Shown in pieces: positions 27,210 to 37,457 of a DNA stretch of 64,000 nucleotides (within the stretch, counting starts at the first letter, position 1; each line of letters starts with the position of its first letter). The stretch lies in contig JBMFWD010000014.1 in NCBI GenBank assembly GCA_049965615.1, positions 1 to 64,000 on the forward strand, in the 5' to 3' direction. Made by a program: the position numbers and the translations under genes. The notes under the pieces were generated by a model. It did no database searches, was not told the DNA's origin, and saw only the letters and a program-made list of their open reading frames with translations. The DNA is from Acidobacterium sp049965615. Its GTDB lineage: Bacteria > Acidobacteriota > Terriglobia > Terriglobales > Acidobacteriaceae.

Positions 27210-28211
27210 CTACCAGTAAATCCGATTGTTATTCCGGTATAGGTTCCGCTTGCTGCTCAAATAGCGGCGAGGATGTTTGGCAATGTATCGGTAATGCCAG
27301 AGCGACTTGATCCTGCTGTAGGGGCCGCGCAGGCGCTGAATCTCAAGACACTGCTCCACCACGTGATGGAACTGGACCTCGGGCGAAAACCACTTCTCCC
27401 ACTCGCGGCGCGCATTTGCCCCCATGCTCGCGGCGCGGTGTTCATTTTCCATCAGAATTCTGGGAATCTCGCTCACCTGTGACTCCGGCACGCGAATCGC
27501 AAACGAGTCCCAATCCACCCCATCGTTCGGATGCCATTCGTCCGAAAGGATGATGCAAGCCCGCCCGGTCTTCATCGACTCGAACAGCCGAATGCTGTGC
27601 GGTGACGCACCTCTCGGGCATAAACTGAACTTGGCTTGGGCGATTGAGTCGGCGTACTCGGTCCAAAAGCGCAGGCGCTCTGACGGCTGCCCGTGATAAC
27701 GCATTTGTGCGCTGTAACTTGAGGTGTCGCGAATCTGAAAGTCAGTGCCATCGAAGTTTGCAAAATGACTCCGTACCGCAGCGGTATTGAATGATCCGAT
27801 AAAAGAGGCAAGATACCTTTCCTCTCCTGTCGCCGGTACATGCTGAATCAATATGTTCTCGCCAAGAAGCAGATAAAAACCCGTGCGTGTATGGTCCTTA
27901 CGAAACTGCAGCTCGGTTAACCCTGCATAAATTCCCGGCAATATCGGGTAGCTGAGATCCCCTTGATCAAACAGGAAGCACTTATCACGATAGCGGCGAA
28001 ACAGGGCATTTGCTCGCACCCTCTCTGCAAACGAACCCGATTCTCCCATCTCGACGAACAGAATCAGATCAGCTTTTTCAGGGTCTTCCGTCAGATGATG
28101 CACGCCAAAGCTATCTATCTCGGCGCTGTGTTTCAATAAAAAATACGCCCCATGCTTCCACTGGCTGAACGGGGTCGGGGGAGCGCTGAATGCTAATTTG
28201 ACGGCAGCCAT
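27210..28211 (-). CDS. Exostosin-like glycosyltransferase
   Basis: About 333 residues, resembling GT47/exostosin-type transferases. The diagnostic stretch is FSLCPRGASPHSIRLFESM followed by GRACIILSDEWHPNDG (about 220-260), typical of exostosin-like sugar transferases that build surface polysaccharide. The C-terminus is basic. The start is uncertain: ATG 28211, ATG 28274 or the end of the open frame at 28394, which would leave only 7 bases before the divergent flippase gene. It is paired divergently with that flippase, suggesting a shared surface-glycan role. Confidence 0.75.
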   Translation of the reverse strand: MAAVKLAFSAPPTPFSQWKHGAYFLLKHSAEIDSFGVHHLTEDPEKADLILFVEMGESGSFAERVRANALFRRYRDKCFLFDQGDLSYPILPGIYAGLTELQFRKDHTRTGFYLLLGENILIQHVPATGEERYLASFIGSFNTAAVRSHFANFDGTDFQIRDTSSYSAQMRYHGQPSERLRFWTEYADSIAQAKFSLCPRGASPHSIRLFESMKTGRACIILSDEWHPNDGVDWDSFAIRVPESQVSEIPRILMENEHRAASMGANARREWEKWFSPEVQFHHVVEQCLEIQRLRGPYSRIKSLWHYRYIAKHPRRYLSSKRNLYRNNNRIYW

Positions 28212-28401
28212 ACCCGAGATTCTACCGTACAGCGAGACTGCGATAGGTGTTATTGCCAGATTGAAAGGATTCATGAAAACCGTTAGCTTAGGGCTCAGAG
28301 ATGAAGCAAGCCGTATCCCATGGTTTGGTGACTTACCGGAGGCGTAATCCTCTCGATTCCCGGAACTAGAAAAGATTGAGCCATCCTGGAGCATAAAAAG
28401 A

Positions 28402-29958
28402 ATGAGCCGCAGTGATCGTGCAGCAAAGGGCTTCGTCGCTGCGCTAGTTCAGTACGCATCCCAGATCGCGGTACAGGTTCTGTTGGCGCCGCTTGTGCTC
28501 AAGATGGCGGGTCGAGAAACTCTCGGCGCTTATGCTGCCATCATGCAGGCGGTAGGACTGCTGGGACTGGTTAATTTCTCCAGCTCCTGGGTCCTTGACC
28601 GATATCTGGCTCAGGCAACCGGCCTTGAAGACAGCGGTGAGCGCTTCCGGAATGTCTTCATTACGGCACGCACGGTGCTTCTCGCCACCAACATCATCTT
28701 TGCCATTCTCTTAGTGATCGGCAGTCAGTTTATCGGACGGATTTTCCACCTCACGCCCATGATTGCCGCCGAGGCTCGCTACGCCCTCTACGTCATTGCC
28801 GTCTGGGCAATTCTCAGCACTGTATTCGCTGCGTACGGTAATGCTTCGCTGGCTACGCAGGATATTGCCGCCTTCAACATTATCGGCACCGGGCTGAACG
28901 TTGCGCGAAGCGTAGTTTCTCTCCTGTATGTTCTGGCGGGCGGGGGGCTGTTCGGGCTCATGCTGGCGGGCACTTCCGTGGACGTGGCGGGAGGTTTCCT
29001 CTATCGGCGCAGGTTCCTCAAAATGAATCCCGGATTCAGGGCCGGATGGGGTATCCCAGACAAAGCCTTGCTGCGAGAAATACTGCGCTTTGGCGGCTAT
29101 TCCACCTTCATGAACATAGGCAACCGGCTCTTCGTCAGTTCGACCAATCTCGTGGCCGGTATCACTACGGGCGCCATCGGGGCCAGTGCCTTCTATTCTT
29201 CCCAGATGCCTGCCACCACGGCATACAACATGCTCTACAGGCTTACAGAAAGCGCTACGCCTGCCGTCCACGAGTTGTATGGAAAGCGTGAAATGCAAAA
29301 ACTCAGCGCGACTTTTGTCCGGCTATTGCGGCTCATGTTGATGATGACGTTTCCGCTGGCCGTCGGGGTCATCCTGTTTGACAAGGATGTTGTGACCTGC
29401 TGGGTCGGCGCACCCCTCTACGCTGGTGCGCTGATGTCCAATGCCCTTGGGCTGTACATCAGTCTCAGTGCGATACAGGGCATCGTCATTGTGTTTTGTT
29501 TTGCCATTGGCTGGGTGCGCCTCCTCGCCGCGAGCTCCTTCCTGGTTGGGATCACCAACTTTGGTCTCGGCCTGTTGCTGGGGCATCTACTCGGGCTTGG
29601 CGGAATCATGCTCTCCCTCGTGCTCGTCATGATTCCTCAGGTGCTGGTCCTGTTATCCAGGCTGGATCGCACCTTGGAAGTCAACACGCTCGCCGTCGTT
29701 GGAAAGCTGTTTCTTCGTTCCATCATTCCGCTGGGCCTGGCCTCGCTCTCCGCGCTCTTCGTGCACAGCAAGGTCGTCATTGCGAAACATCACTTCTCGG
29801 GGCTGCTTCTCGAGTGCCTTACGTTTGTCATTCTCTACTCTCCCGTCACCTATCTCCTCGTTATGAATCACCAGGATCAGGCCGACTTCCAGCGCTATCT
29901 CTCCAAGGCAGTTTTCGGCGCACGCAGGTTGATTGGCTGGCCGTTCAGATCTTCATAA
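28402..29958 (+). CDS. Polysaccharide flippase (Wzx/MATE-like, MVF superfamily)
   Basis: A 518-residue inner-membrane protein with 12-14 hydrophobic helices spread over its length. Its first helices (FVAALVQYASQIAVQVLLAPLVL, in two helical turns) and overall layout match O-antigen/polysaccharide exporter proteins that flip lipid-linked sugars. No catalytic motif is expected. It is divergent from the exostosin-like gene. Confidence 0.82.
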   Translation: MSRSDRAAKGFVAALVQYASQIAVQVLLAPLVLKMAGRETLGAYAAIMQAVGLLGLVNFSSSWVLDRYLAQATGLEDSGERFRNVFITARTVLLATNIIFAILLVIGSQFIGRIFHLTPMIAAEARYALYVIAVWAILSTVFAAYGNASLATQDIAAFNIIGTGLNVARSVVSLLYVLAGGGLFGLMLAGTSVDVAGGFLYRRRFLKMNPGFRAGWGIPDKALLREILRFGGYSTFMNIGNRLFVSSTNLVAGITTGAIGASAFYSSQMPATTAYNMLYRLTESATPAVHELYGKREMQKLSATFVRLLRLMLMMTFPLAVGVILFDKDVVTCWVGAPLYAGALMSNALGLYISLSAIQGIVIVFCFAIGWVRLLAASSFLVGITNFGLGLLLGHLLGLGGIMLSLVLVMIPQVLVLLSRLDRTLEVNTLAVVGKLFLRSIIPLGLASLSALFVHSKVVIAKHHFSGLLLECLTFVILYSPVTYLLVMNHQDQADFQRYLSKAVFGARRLIGWPFRSS

Positions 29959-30138
29959 CGAGGATTTACACCCTTGCCGTGGATGCCCGATTCAGGGATT
30001 CTTCAGCTTTTTGGGTTACAAATAAGAGTGGACAAGCTCTCGTATCGCGGTGACGTACGGCCATGATGTAAAGTACGAGTCCGACCTTTAGCAGTGCGAC
30101 ATTTACTACCCGTTTGCAAATCTCATGAGAATAGTGGC

Positions 30139-31512
30139 ATGACATCTTCTAAAATAATGTCACTGGCCTGTGCCGGTATTGTCTGGGTTGTGGCCTCGGT
30201 CGCATGTCTCGGCCAATCAGCGGCGACGTCCGCGTCGCGGTCCCATGCGGGTATTTCGCTCCAGTCAGAATCCTCGGTCCCCTTGCAACTCACCTTGGCC
30301 GACGCCATCCGCCGCGCCAAAATCCTTAGTCCTGTGCTTGAAACCGCCGAGGCCAACGCCCGCATCGCGGCGGAAAACGCAGTCCAGGCGCGCGCCGCAA
30401 ACCTTCCCAATGTTCTCGGCAACGCCCAGTATCTCTACACGCAGGGCAACGGCACACCGGCATCGAGATTCATCGCCAACAACGGCGTGCACGAGTATCT
30501 GGCGCAGACCAATGTTCACCAGAACGTTTCGCCGCCGCTATTCCTCACCTACCGTAGTGACGCCATCCTCGCCGCTGCCGCCCGCGATAAGGCAGAAATT
30601 GCCTCCCGCGGAGTCGTGGTCGCCGTCGTCCAGGCCTATGCAACCCTGGTGGCCGCCAATGAAAAAGCAAAGTCCGCGCAGGGAACTTACAAAGCCGCCG
30701 CACAGTTTCTCTCCATCACCCAGAAGCGCGAAAAGAATGGCGACGCCGCTCATGCCGACGTAGTCAAGGCAATGATTCAGCTGGCCGACAACCAGGTGAA
30801 CCTCCAGAACACGCAACTCGCACAGGAACAGGCGCGCATCGCCCTCGCGCTGCTCATCTTCCGCCACGCCAACCGTAACTACGTCTTGGTGGACGATCCC
30901 GCGCACATCCTCAAGCTGCCCGCCTTCGTCAAGGCTCAGCAGGAAGCCGCCGCCAATGATCCCCAGGTCGACGCGGCCGTCAAAACCGAGAAAGCCGCGC
31001 ACAAGGCGCTCGACGCCGCCCGCTTCGGCTACCTGCCCACCCTGTCCTTTGACTATAACTTCGGCATCGACGCCAACGCTTTCGCCATGCAGACCACGCA
31101 GCCCGACGGGTCCCGCATTCAGAATCTTGGCTACTCCGCTTCGGCCTCGCTCAGCGTTCCGCTCTTCACCTGGGGCGCAACGCACAGCAAGGTCAAGGTT
31201 GCCAAATACCAGCAGCAGGAAGCCAAGACCGCGCTCGCCTACGCTCGCCGCCAGCACACCGGCGACCTCGAACTCTACTACCAGCAGGCAAAAATGGCAC
31301 AGCAACAGATACAAATCCGCACGCAGTCCACCGCCGACGCCATCGAAAGCCGCAAGCTCACCCTCATGCGTTATAAGGCGGGCCTGGCCACCGCTCTCGA
31401 AGTCGTCAACGCCGAGAGCACCGTCCAGTTGGAACGCGACGCTTTGTACAACGCGCAGGTCCAATACGCCACGGCACTCGCCAATCTCGCCACGCTTACA
31501 GGAAACCTATGA
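30139..31512 (+). CDS. TolC-family outer-membrane efflux protein
   Basis: About 457 residues. A signal peptide (about 1-28) is followed by two OEP repeats with long alpha-helical hairpins (about 60-250 and 270-450), e.g. LTLADAIRRAKILSPVLETAEAN (split) and the mirrored second half ending in YATALANLATLTG. It forms the outer-membrane duct of the efflux pump encoded next. ATG 30139 starts the signal peptide; 30094 opens a longer frame with an unlikely polar leader. Its stop overlaps the adaptor start (ATGA). Confidence 0.9.
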   Translation: MTSSKIMSLACAGIVWVVASVACLGQSAATSASRSHAGISLQSESSVPLQLTLADAIRRAKILSPVLETAEANARIAAENAVQARAANLPNVLGNAQYLYTQGNGTPASRFIANNGVHEYLAQTNVHQNVSPPLFLTYRSDAILAAAARDKAEIASRGVVVAVVQAYATLVAANEKAKSAQGTYKAAAQFLSITQKREKNGDAAHADVVKAMIQLADNQVNLQNTQLAQEQARIALALLIFRHANRNYVLVDDPAHILKLPAFVKAQQEAAANDPQVDAAVKTEKAAHKALDAARFGYLPTLSFDYNFGIDANAFAMQTTQPDGSRIQNLGYSASASLSVPLFTWGATHSKVKVAKYQQQEAKTALAYARRQHTGDLELYYQQAKMAQQQIQIRTQSTADAIESRKLTLMRYKAGLATALEVVNAESTVQLERDALYNAQVQYATALANLATLTGNL

Positions 31513-32807
31513 TCCGGGCACTCCTTCGTTCCAGAACGATCGCGCTTTCAGTGGCCATAGCCTCTGCCGCGCTGCTTTTCGCCGCCGCCGGTTGCAGCAG
31601 CGGCGACAACTCCGCCGACGCCACGCCGGTCGTCCGCGTCGAAACCGTCGTCGCGCGCCGGCAGGCCATCGACAATGTCGTAACTTCGCAGGGCCTGGTC
31701 TACCCCATCCATCAGGCATCCATCGCGCCCAAGATCACCGCGCCGGTCGAGCGTTTTTACGTCAACCGCGGCTCGCGCGTCCACGCCGGTCAGCTCCTCG
31801 CCACGCTCGCCAATCAGGACCTTGCCGCAAGCCTCGTCTCCGCCCGCGGCTCGTATGACTCCGCGCTCGCCAACTATCAATCCACCACTGCCTCCACCCT
31901 GCCGGAAGAAATTCAAACCGCTGAGAATAATCTCCAGAACGCAAAGTCCAATCTCGATCAGCAACAGCGTCTGTATGACAGCGAAAGCCGCTTGTATAAG
32001 GAAGGCGCCATCGCCCGCAATATTCTCGATGCCACCGGCGTCGCGCTCACCAGCGCCAAATCCGCCTATCAGAATGCTGAAAAGCATCTGCACGATCTCA
32101 AGTCCACCGGTGAAACCGCGCAGCAGCGCGCCGCAAAGGGCCAGCTCGAAACCGCACGCGGCCAGTTCCTCAACGCACAGGCACAGCTCGCTTACACTCA
32201 GATTCGCAGCCCCATCAACGGCGTCATCGCTGACCGCTCCGTCTATCCCGGTGACGTCCCGCCCGCGGGCACGCCGCTCTTCATCGTCGTCGACGCCTCC
32301 CGCATCATCGTCCGCCTGCACATTCCCCAGCCCCAGGCCGCGCAACTCGAACTCGGCGACCCCGCATCCATCCTGATTCCCGGCACCAGCAACACGCTGC
32401 CCGCCAAAGTCACTGTCATCAGCCCCACGCTCGACCCCAGCAGCACCACCGTCGAAGTCTGGGTCGAGGCTGCAAATCCCCACAACGCACTGCAGCCCGG
32501 CAGCTCCGTCAGCGTCACCATCACCGCCCGTAAAACTCTCAATGCCGTCGTCGTGCCCATCGCTGCATTACTCACCAACTCCGCGGGCAAGAGCCACGTA
32601 ATGGTGGTCGACTCCAACTCGGTAGCCAGCTCGCAGTCCGTCGTCACAGGCGTCGAGCAGGGCAACCTTGTGCAGATCGTCAGCGGCCTTGAGCCCGGCC
32701 AGCAGGTTATCGTCACCGGAGCCTACGGCCTGCCCGACAAAACCAAAGTCAAGCCCACGCCGGTCAGCTTCCAGGCCGCCTTGACCCCATCGGATTCCGC
32801 CCAATGA
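31509..32807 (+). CDS. RND efflux periplasmic adaptor lipoprotein
   Basis: A 432-residue membrane-fusion protein. The signal peptide ends in a lipobox (AAAGC, Cys about 28), so it is a lipoprotein. It has the lipoyl/biotinyl halves with APKITAPVERFYVNRGSRV, a long coiled hairpin (about 110-220), the second half AYTQIRSPINGVIADR, and beta-barrel and membrane-proximal domains. It joins the TolC protein to the RND pump. It overlaps both neighbours by four bases (ATGA on each side). Confidence 0.92.
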   Translation: MIRALLRSRTIALSVAIASAALLFAAAGCSSGDNSADATPVVRVETVVARRQAIDNVVTSQGLVYPIHQASIAPKITAPVERFYVNRGSRVHAGQLLATLANQDLAASLVSARGSYDSALANYQSTTASTLPEEIQTAENNLQNAKSNLDQQQRLYDSESRLYKEGAIARNILDATGVALTSAKSAYQNAEKHLHDLKSTGETAQQRAAKGQLETARGQFLNAQAQLAYTQIRSPINGVIADRSVYPGDVPPAGTPLFIVVDASRIIVRLHIPQPQAAQLELGDPASILIPGTSNTLPAKVTVISPTLDPSSTTVEVWVEAANPHNALQPGSSVSVTITARKTLNAVVVPIAALLTNSAGKSHVMVVDSNSVASSQSVVTGVEQGNLVQIVSGLEPGQQVIVTGAYGLPDKTKVKPTPVSFQAALTPSDSAQ

Positions 32808-35800
32808 CGCCAGTTCCCCCGGAAAGCCCGCAAAACCAGTCCGCAACCCGGCCTGAAACACCGTCGCACCCGCAAACCACGCGCGCCCACTGGTTCTCGG
32901 TCTTTTCCAAGGCCATCATTGTCCTCATCGTCACGCTCGCCGTTGCGGGCATTTATGCGGCGCTTTCCATTCCCATCGCGGTTTTTCCCACTACCAACTT
33001 TCCGCGCGTCATCATCGGGATTGACAACGGTGTGATGCCCATTGACCAGATGATGGTCACCATCACGCGCCCCATGGAAGAGGCTGTCAACAGCGTCCAG
33101 GGTCTCAAGACCGTTCGCTCCATCACCAGCCGTGGCAGCGCGGAAATCGATCTCTTCTTCAACTGGCACGTCAACATGTTCCGCACGCTGCAGCGCGTGC
33201 ACGCCGCCATCACCCGCGTGCAAGGCTCGCTGCCTCCCGGCGCTACGGTCGACGTCCACCGTCTGCGCTTCTCCAGCTTTCCAGTCCTCTCCTTCGGCAT
33301 CACGTCAAATACCATTTCGCAAAGCCGCCTCTGGGAGATTGCCACCTACCAGATCAAGCCCCGCATCAATCGCGTCAACGGCGTCTCTTCGGTTTTGGTG
33401 CAGGGCAACGACATTCCTGAGTTTGATATCGTCCCCGATCCCGCCAAGCTGCTCCGTACCGGCATCACCGTGCAGCAGATTCTCGCCGCGGTCCAGCAGT
33501 CCAATCTCATCGAGTCGCCCGGCCTCATGCCCACGCACCATGAGCTGGTACTGCAACTGCTCGACAGTCAGGCCCACAGCCCCTCAGAACTCGGGCAGAT
33601 CGTCGTCAAGCGGACCAAGGCCGGCGTGCCCGTCCACCTCGCGGACATCGCCACCGTCAAACCCGCCATCGCGCCCCGCTACACCATGGTCACCTCCAAC
33701 GGAAAGCCGGGCATTCTCGTCTACGTCAACCGCCAGCCCGGCACCAACACCGTTACGGTCAACCAGGACGTTGACGCCGAGCTGGCCAGGATTAAGAAAA
33801 GCCTCCCGCCCGGCATCCACTTTTCCGTCTTTTATGATCAGGGCGAGCTCGTCCGCGAAGCCATTGCCAGCGTGCGCGACGCCATCCTCATCGGCATCTT
33901 CCTCGCCACGCTTGTCATCATCGTCTTCCTCCGCGACTGGGGCAGCTCGCTCGTCGCCGGCCTGGTCATTCCCATCACCGTCGCTGTCACCTGTCTCTGC
34001 CTCAAGCTCCTCGGCCAAAGCTTTAACCTCATGACGCTCGGTGGCCTCGCCGCCGCCGTAGGCCTCGTCATTGACGATGCCATCGTCGTCATCGAGAACA
34101 TCGTTATCCATCGCGACGCTGGGCAGAGAAGAGCCATCGCCATCCAGAATGCCCTCCGCGAGCTGAAAGTTCCGCTTGTCGGTTCCACCGCCACCCCGGT
34201 CGTAATCTTTCTGCCGCTCATCCTCATCACCGGCGTTACTGGAACCTTCTTCAGCGCGCTCGCCATCACGATGACCGCCGCGCTGCTCACCTCGCTCGCC
34301 CTTGCACTCACCTGGACGCCCACCCTCAGCCAGTATTTCGTTCGCCGTAAAGACACCGTGCGCGCGGAAAATAATATGAACGAATCAGAATCCCCGGAGC
34401 AGGAAGCGCTCCGCCTCATGGAAGCAGAAGACGCCACCGTCAGCGGATTTATGCGGCGCATCATTGACGCGTACGAGAAGCTGTTGCACTTCGTCCTCGA
34501 CCGCCCCTGGTACCTCGTCGGTTTCGCGGCAGCGCTCATCGTGCTCTCTTACTTCTGCTACGGCGCGCTCGGCAGCAACATGCTCCCCAGAATGGACGAA
34601 GGCGAGTTCACGCTCGACTATGTCATGCCGCCCGGCAGTTCGCTGCAGGAAACCAATCGCGTCATGGAGCAGATTGGCAAAATCGTTCGCTCCATCCCCG
34701 AGGTCACGGCCACCTCACGCCGCACCGGTCTGCAACTCGGCCTCGCCGCTGTCACCGAGGCCAACACCGGCGACATGTCCGTGCGCCTCTCCAATCACCG
34801 CAGCCGCAGCATCTTCCAGATCATGGACGAGGTGCAGCGCAAAGTCTCCGTCGCCGAGCCTGCCGTCGACATCGACCTGCACCAGACACTCGAAGATATG
34901 ATTGGCGACCTCACCAACGCGCCCCAGCCTATCGTCATCAAGCTCTTTTCTGAGAATCAGGCAGAGCTCAACCACTGGGCGCCCATCGTCGCCGACAAAA
35001 TCTCGGGTGTTCCCGGCGTCGTTGGCGTCCTCAACGGAATCGACGACACCATCAGCAGTCCCGAAACCGTCTACCATGTCAATCCGTCCATTGTTGCCAC
35101 CAGCGGATTCACTCCCGCCGAGGTCGCGACCGACGCCAACGCGCTGCTCGGCGGCGACGTGGTGCCCACGCCCATGGTGGTCAACAACCGCATGTACAAG
35201 ATCCGCGTTCGATTCCCCAGCGAGTACAGGGCTAACCCCCAGGCCATGAACAATACGGTCTTTGGCAGCGCCACCGGAACCACCGCCACGCTCGGCTCGC
35301 TGGCCACCATCCAGAACCTGCCTGGTCAAAACGAAATTCTCCAGGAAAATCTCCAGCGGCTCGTCGAGGTCAGCGCACGGCTCGATAGCAGCACCAGCAT
35401 TGGTCAGGCCATCCCCAAGGTGAAGAAGGCTGTCGACTCGCTCAATCTGCCGCCGGATATTCGAGTCGTCTACGGCGGAACTTATCAGGCCCAGCAAAAA
35501 TCCTTTCAGGATCTTCTGCTCGTCCTCTTCACCGGCCTCGTGCTCGTCTTCCTCGTGCTCATCTTTGAGTTCCGTACCTTTGCCGCCCCCATCTCCATCC
35601 TCGCCTCTGCGGTGCTCTCCACTTCGGGCGTCTTCTTTGCGCTGCTCATCACCGGAACCGACTTCAACATCTCGTCCTTCATGGGACTCATCATGGTCGT
35701 CGGCATTGTCTCCAAGAACGGCATCCTGCTGCTCGACGCCGACGTCAAATTCCGCCAGGCGGGCCTCTCGCCGCGAGACGCCATGATCCAGGCCGGCCGC

Positions 35801-36022
35801 CGCCGGCTGCGCCCCATCATGATGACCGCCGTCGCCGCCATCGCCGGCATGTTCCCACTGGCCCTCGCCCTCGGCGCAGGTTCAGAGATGCTCCAGCCGC
35901 TGGCCATCGCCGTCATCGGCGGCATCCTCATCTCTATGGTTCTCTCGCTCGTCATCACCCCGGCTGTCAACTTTTACATCTCCGGCCGCCGCATGGAAAA
36001 GGCCGGCGCTGAGCCGGCCTGA
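32804..36022 (+). CDS. RND-family efflux permease (AcrB-like)
   Basis: A 1072-residue proton-driven exporter with 12 predicted membrane helices in two halves, each with a large periplasmic loop. Helix 4 carries the paired Asp of the proton relay (GLVIDDAIVVIEN, about 420), and MGLIMVVGIVSKNGILLLD marks the second half. The N-terminal 25 residues are a polar Pro/Thr-rich extension. A cytoplasmic acidic insert (NESESPEQEALRL) lies near residue 530. The substrate is unknown, and no regulator gene is adjacent. Confidence 0.94.
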   Translation: MTPVPPESPQNQSATRPETPSHPQTTRAHWFSVFSKAIIVLIVTLAVAGIYAALSIPIAVFPTTNFPRVIIGIDNGVMPIDQMMVTITRPMEEAVNSVQGLKTVRSITSRGSAEIDLFFNWHVNMFRTLQRVHAAITRVQGSLPPGATVDVHRLRFSSFPVLSFGITSNTISQSRLWEIATYQIKPRINRVNGVSSVLVQGNDIPEFDIVPDPAKLLRTGITVQQILAAVQQSNLIESPGLMPTHHELVLQLLDSQAHSPSELGQIVVKRTKAGVPVHLADIATVKPAIAPRYTMVTSNGKPGILVYVNRQPGTNTVTVNQDVDAELARIKKSLPPGIHFSVFYDQGELVREAIASVRDAILIGIFLATLVIIVFLRDWGSSLVAGLVIPITVAVTCLCLKLLGQSFNLMTLGGLAAAVGLVIDDAIVVIENIVIHRDAGQRRAIAIQNALRELKVPLVGSTATPVVIFLPLILITGVTGTFFSALAITMTAALLTSLALALTWTPTLSQYFVRRKDTVRAENNMNESESPEQEALRLMEAEDATVSGFMRRIIDAYEKLLHFVLDRPWYLVGFAAALIVLSYFCYGALGSNMLPRMDEGEFTLDYVMPPGSSLQETNRVMEQIGKIVRSIPEVTATSRRTGLQLGLAAVTEANTGDMSVRLSNHRSRSIFQIMDEVQRKVSVAEPAVDIDLHQTLEDMIGDLTNAPQPIVIKLFSENQAELNHWAPIVADKISGVPGVVGVLNGIDDTISSPETVYHVNPSIVATSGFTPAEVATDANALLGGDVVPTPMVVNNRMYKIRVRFPSEYRANPQAMNNTVFGSATGTTATLGSLATIQNLPGQNEILQENLQRLVEVSARLDSSTSIGQAIPKVKKAVDSLNLPPDIRVVYGGTYQAQQKSFQDLLLVLFTGLVLVFLVLIFEFRTFAAPISILASAVLSTSGVFFALLITGTDFNISSFMGLIMVVGIVSKNGILLLDADVKFRQAGLSPRDAMIQAGRRRLRPIMMTAVAAIAGMFPLALALGAGSEMLQPLAIAVIGGILISMVLSLVITPAVNFYISGRRMEKAGAEPA

Positions 36023-36049
36023 AATAGATAATTTCCATCGTTCGTAATA

Positions 36050-36077
36050 GAGGCCACCACAAACCCTGTGCGGCCTC
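36050..36077 (+). terminator. Hairpin after the RND operon
   Basis: GAGGCC (36050-36055) pairs with GGCCTC (36072-36077) and an inner CACA/TGTG extends the stem. There is no T-tract, so termination is uncertain. Confidence 0.35.
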
Positions 36078-36117
36078 AACACTGGAAAGTCATGGTCAAC
36101 TTCGCCTGTTTCCAGGC

Positions 36118-36315
36118 TTAGTTATCCTGCGGATTGTTCCCCGCAAGTTGTGTCCCTTCGCGAGCGTCTCCCAGTCCGGCAATCGTCAAGTTGATGGTGT
36201 CTTCGAAACGGTCACCGGGTTTGTGCATGACTCTTACGCCGCGTGCGGTCATGCGGCACACCTGAAATCGGTTGTAGCCTCGCGCCAAGGCGCGGTGGAT
36301 TTGATGAGAAAGCAT
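36118..36315 (-). CDS. Small RNA-polymerase omega (RpoZ)-like protein
   Basis: A 65-residue basic protein. The stretch YNRFQVCRMTARGVRVMH resembles the omega-subunit core (NRF/Y-x(n)-A-x-R-x-R), and the following HKPGDRFEDTINLTI resembles the HKPNTR segment seen in acidobacterial omega subunits. The C-terminus is shorter than in the E. coli subunit. AGGA lies about eight bases before the ATG. It could be the genome's omega, a paralogue, or a chance similarity; other copies cannot be checked here. Confidence 0.5.
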   Translation of the reverse strand: MLSHQIHRALARGYNRFQVCRMTARGVRVMHKPGDRFEDTINLTIAGLGDAREGTQLAGNNPQDN

Positions 36316-36389
36316 TTCCAGATCCTACGAATTGGTAAACCACTAGAGGGGCGGCCGGCAACTTCGTCATCACCGGTTGGACGTTATAT

Positions 36390-36884
36390 TTACTTCGGCT
36401 GACAGGGTGGGGCCGTCAAGCCACTCCTTGCTGAGTCGGTTGTGGCGACGGTGGATACAGGCGCTTCCTTCCTGACTTTGTTGCGCTTGTACTCTGCCAG
36501 CATCAGTTTGCCGTCCAAAGAGGTTCCAGCAAATGGGGACTCGTGCCTGCCCTTCAAAGGCTCGGCCAGGACGACGGTAGCCGGTTCCTTCTCTGAACCA
36601 GTCTTCGGCTCTACCTCAACGGATGGGACGGGCGCGGTTGTCGGGGCATCCTCGCGAAAGGATCGCGGCAAATCCGAAGCTGCAAAATAGACGCCGCTCT
36701 TCACCATCTTCCGGGCCTCCACGGCCAGAGTCTCGCGCTTTTTTTCCAGCTTGCTCGCGGCTGCCTTGCGATCGGCTTCGGAAGAATATTCGCCGTACCT
36801 GGCAAGATGTGCCAGCTTGCGGTCGAATAGGTCAATTTCCTGGTGAAGTGCCCTCAGATGGAGTTTTTCGTACGGTGTATGCAA
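36390..36884 (-). CDS. Hypothetical coiled-coil protein
   Basis: About 164 residues. The N-terminal half is a charged coiled coil (LHLRALHQEIDLFDRKLAHL then DRKAAASKLEKKRETL). The C-terminal half is Pro/Glu/Thr-rich and looks disordered. The start is inferred as TTG 36884 because AAGGGAG sits eight bases upstream; the open frame extends to 37019 without a better start. I do not recognise the family. It lies downstream of the cold-shock gene on the same strand. Confidence 0.5.
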   Translation of the reverse strand: MHTPYEKLHLRALHQEIDLFDRKLAHLARYGEYSSEADRKAAASKLEKKRETLAVEARKMVKSGVYFAASDLPRSFREDAPTTAPVPSVEVEPKTGSEKEPATVVLAEPLKGRHESPFAGTSLDGKLMLAEYKRNKVRKEAPVSTVATTDSARSGLTAPPCQPK

Positions 36885-37051
36885 AATAGTGGCTCCCTTG
36901 TAACTGCCTGGGTGGATGGCGCGGAGAGAATTGTCTCGTGGCGATTGCCGAAAAGACGGAACGAACTTCCGAAAACAAAAAATGGAAGGCCGGACTCTTA
37001 CGATCCTGAAACCTTCCACTTTCTGATTTCGTATTGCTTTGAAATCGTTGC

Positions 37052-37252
37052 TTACAGAACCTGAACGTTTTCTGCCTGCCAGCCCTTGGGGCCTTTCACA
37101 ACGTCGAATTGCACTGCCTGGCCTTCTTGAAGCGAACGGAAGCCGTTTGTCTGAATGGCGGTGTAATGGACGAATACATCTTCACCGCCGGGACGGCTCA
37201 GAAATCCAAAACCCTTCGCATCGTTAAACCACTTCACTGTACCTTGTTCCAT
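37052..37252 (-). CDS. Cold-shock domain protein (Csp)
   Basis: A 66-residue single OB-fold nucleic-acid chaperone. RNP1 is KGFGFL and RNP2 is VFVHY, in the order and spacing of CspA-type proteins. AAGGAA lies nine bases before the ATG. The 205-base gap up to the amidase stop could hold a structured 5' leader, as in other csp genes, but I found no conserved cold box. Confidence 0.95.
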   Translation of the reverse strand: MEQGTVKWFNDAKGFGFLSRPGGEDVFVHYTAIQTNGFRSLQEGQAVQFDVVKGPKGWQAENVQVL

Positions 37253-37457
37253 GACTCTTGTTCCTTAGAACTACTCGAATGTATCGCTAATCTCAATGCG
37301 GGTGTGTTGCGAGTAGAGCAGGTGCAGAACAGGCAAGTACCAGATCAGATTCAACGATCATCATCAGAGTAGCACGATTCCGGTTCCGCCTTTGAAAAAC
37401 TTGCGGACGAGGAGTGTATCTTAACCTGCGCAAAATCCCAAAAATGGAAAGTCCCGA

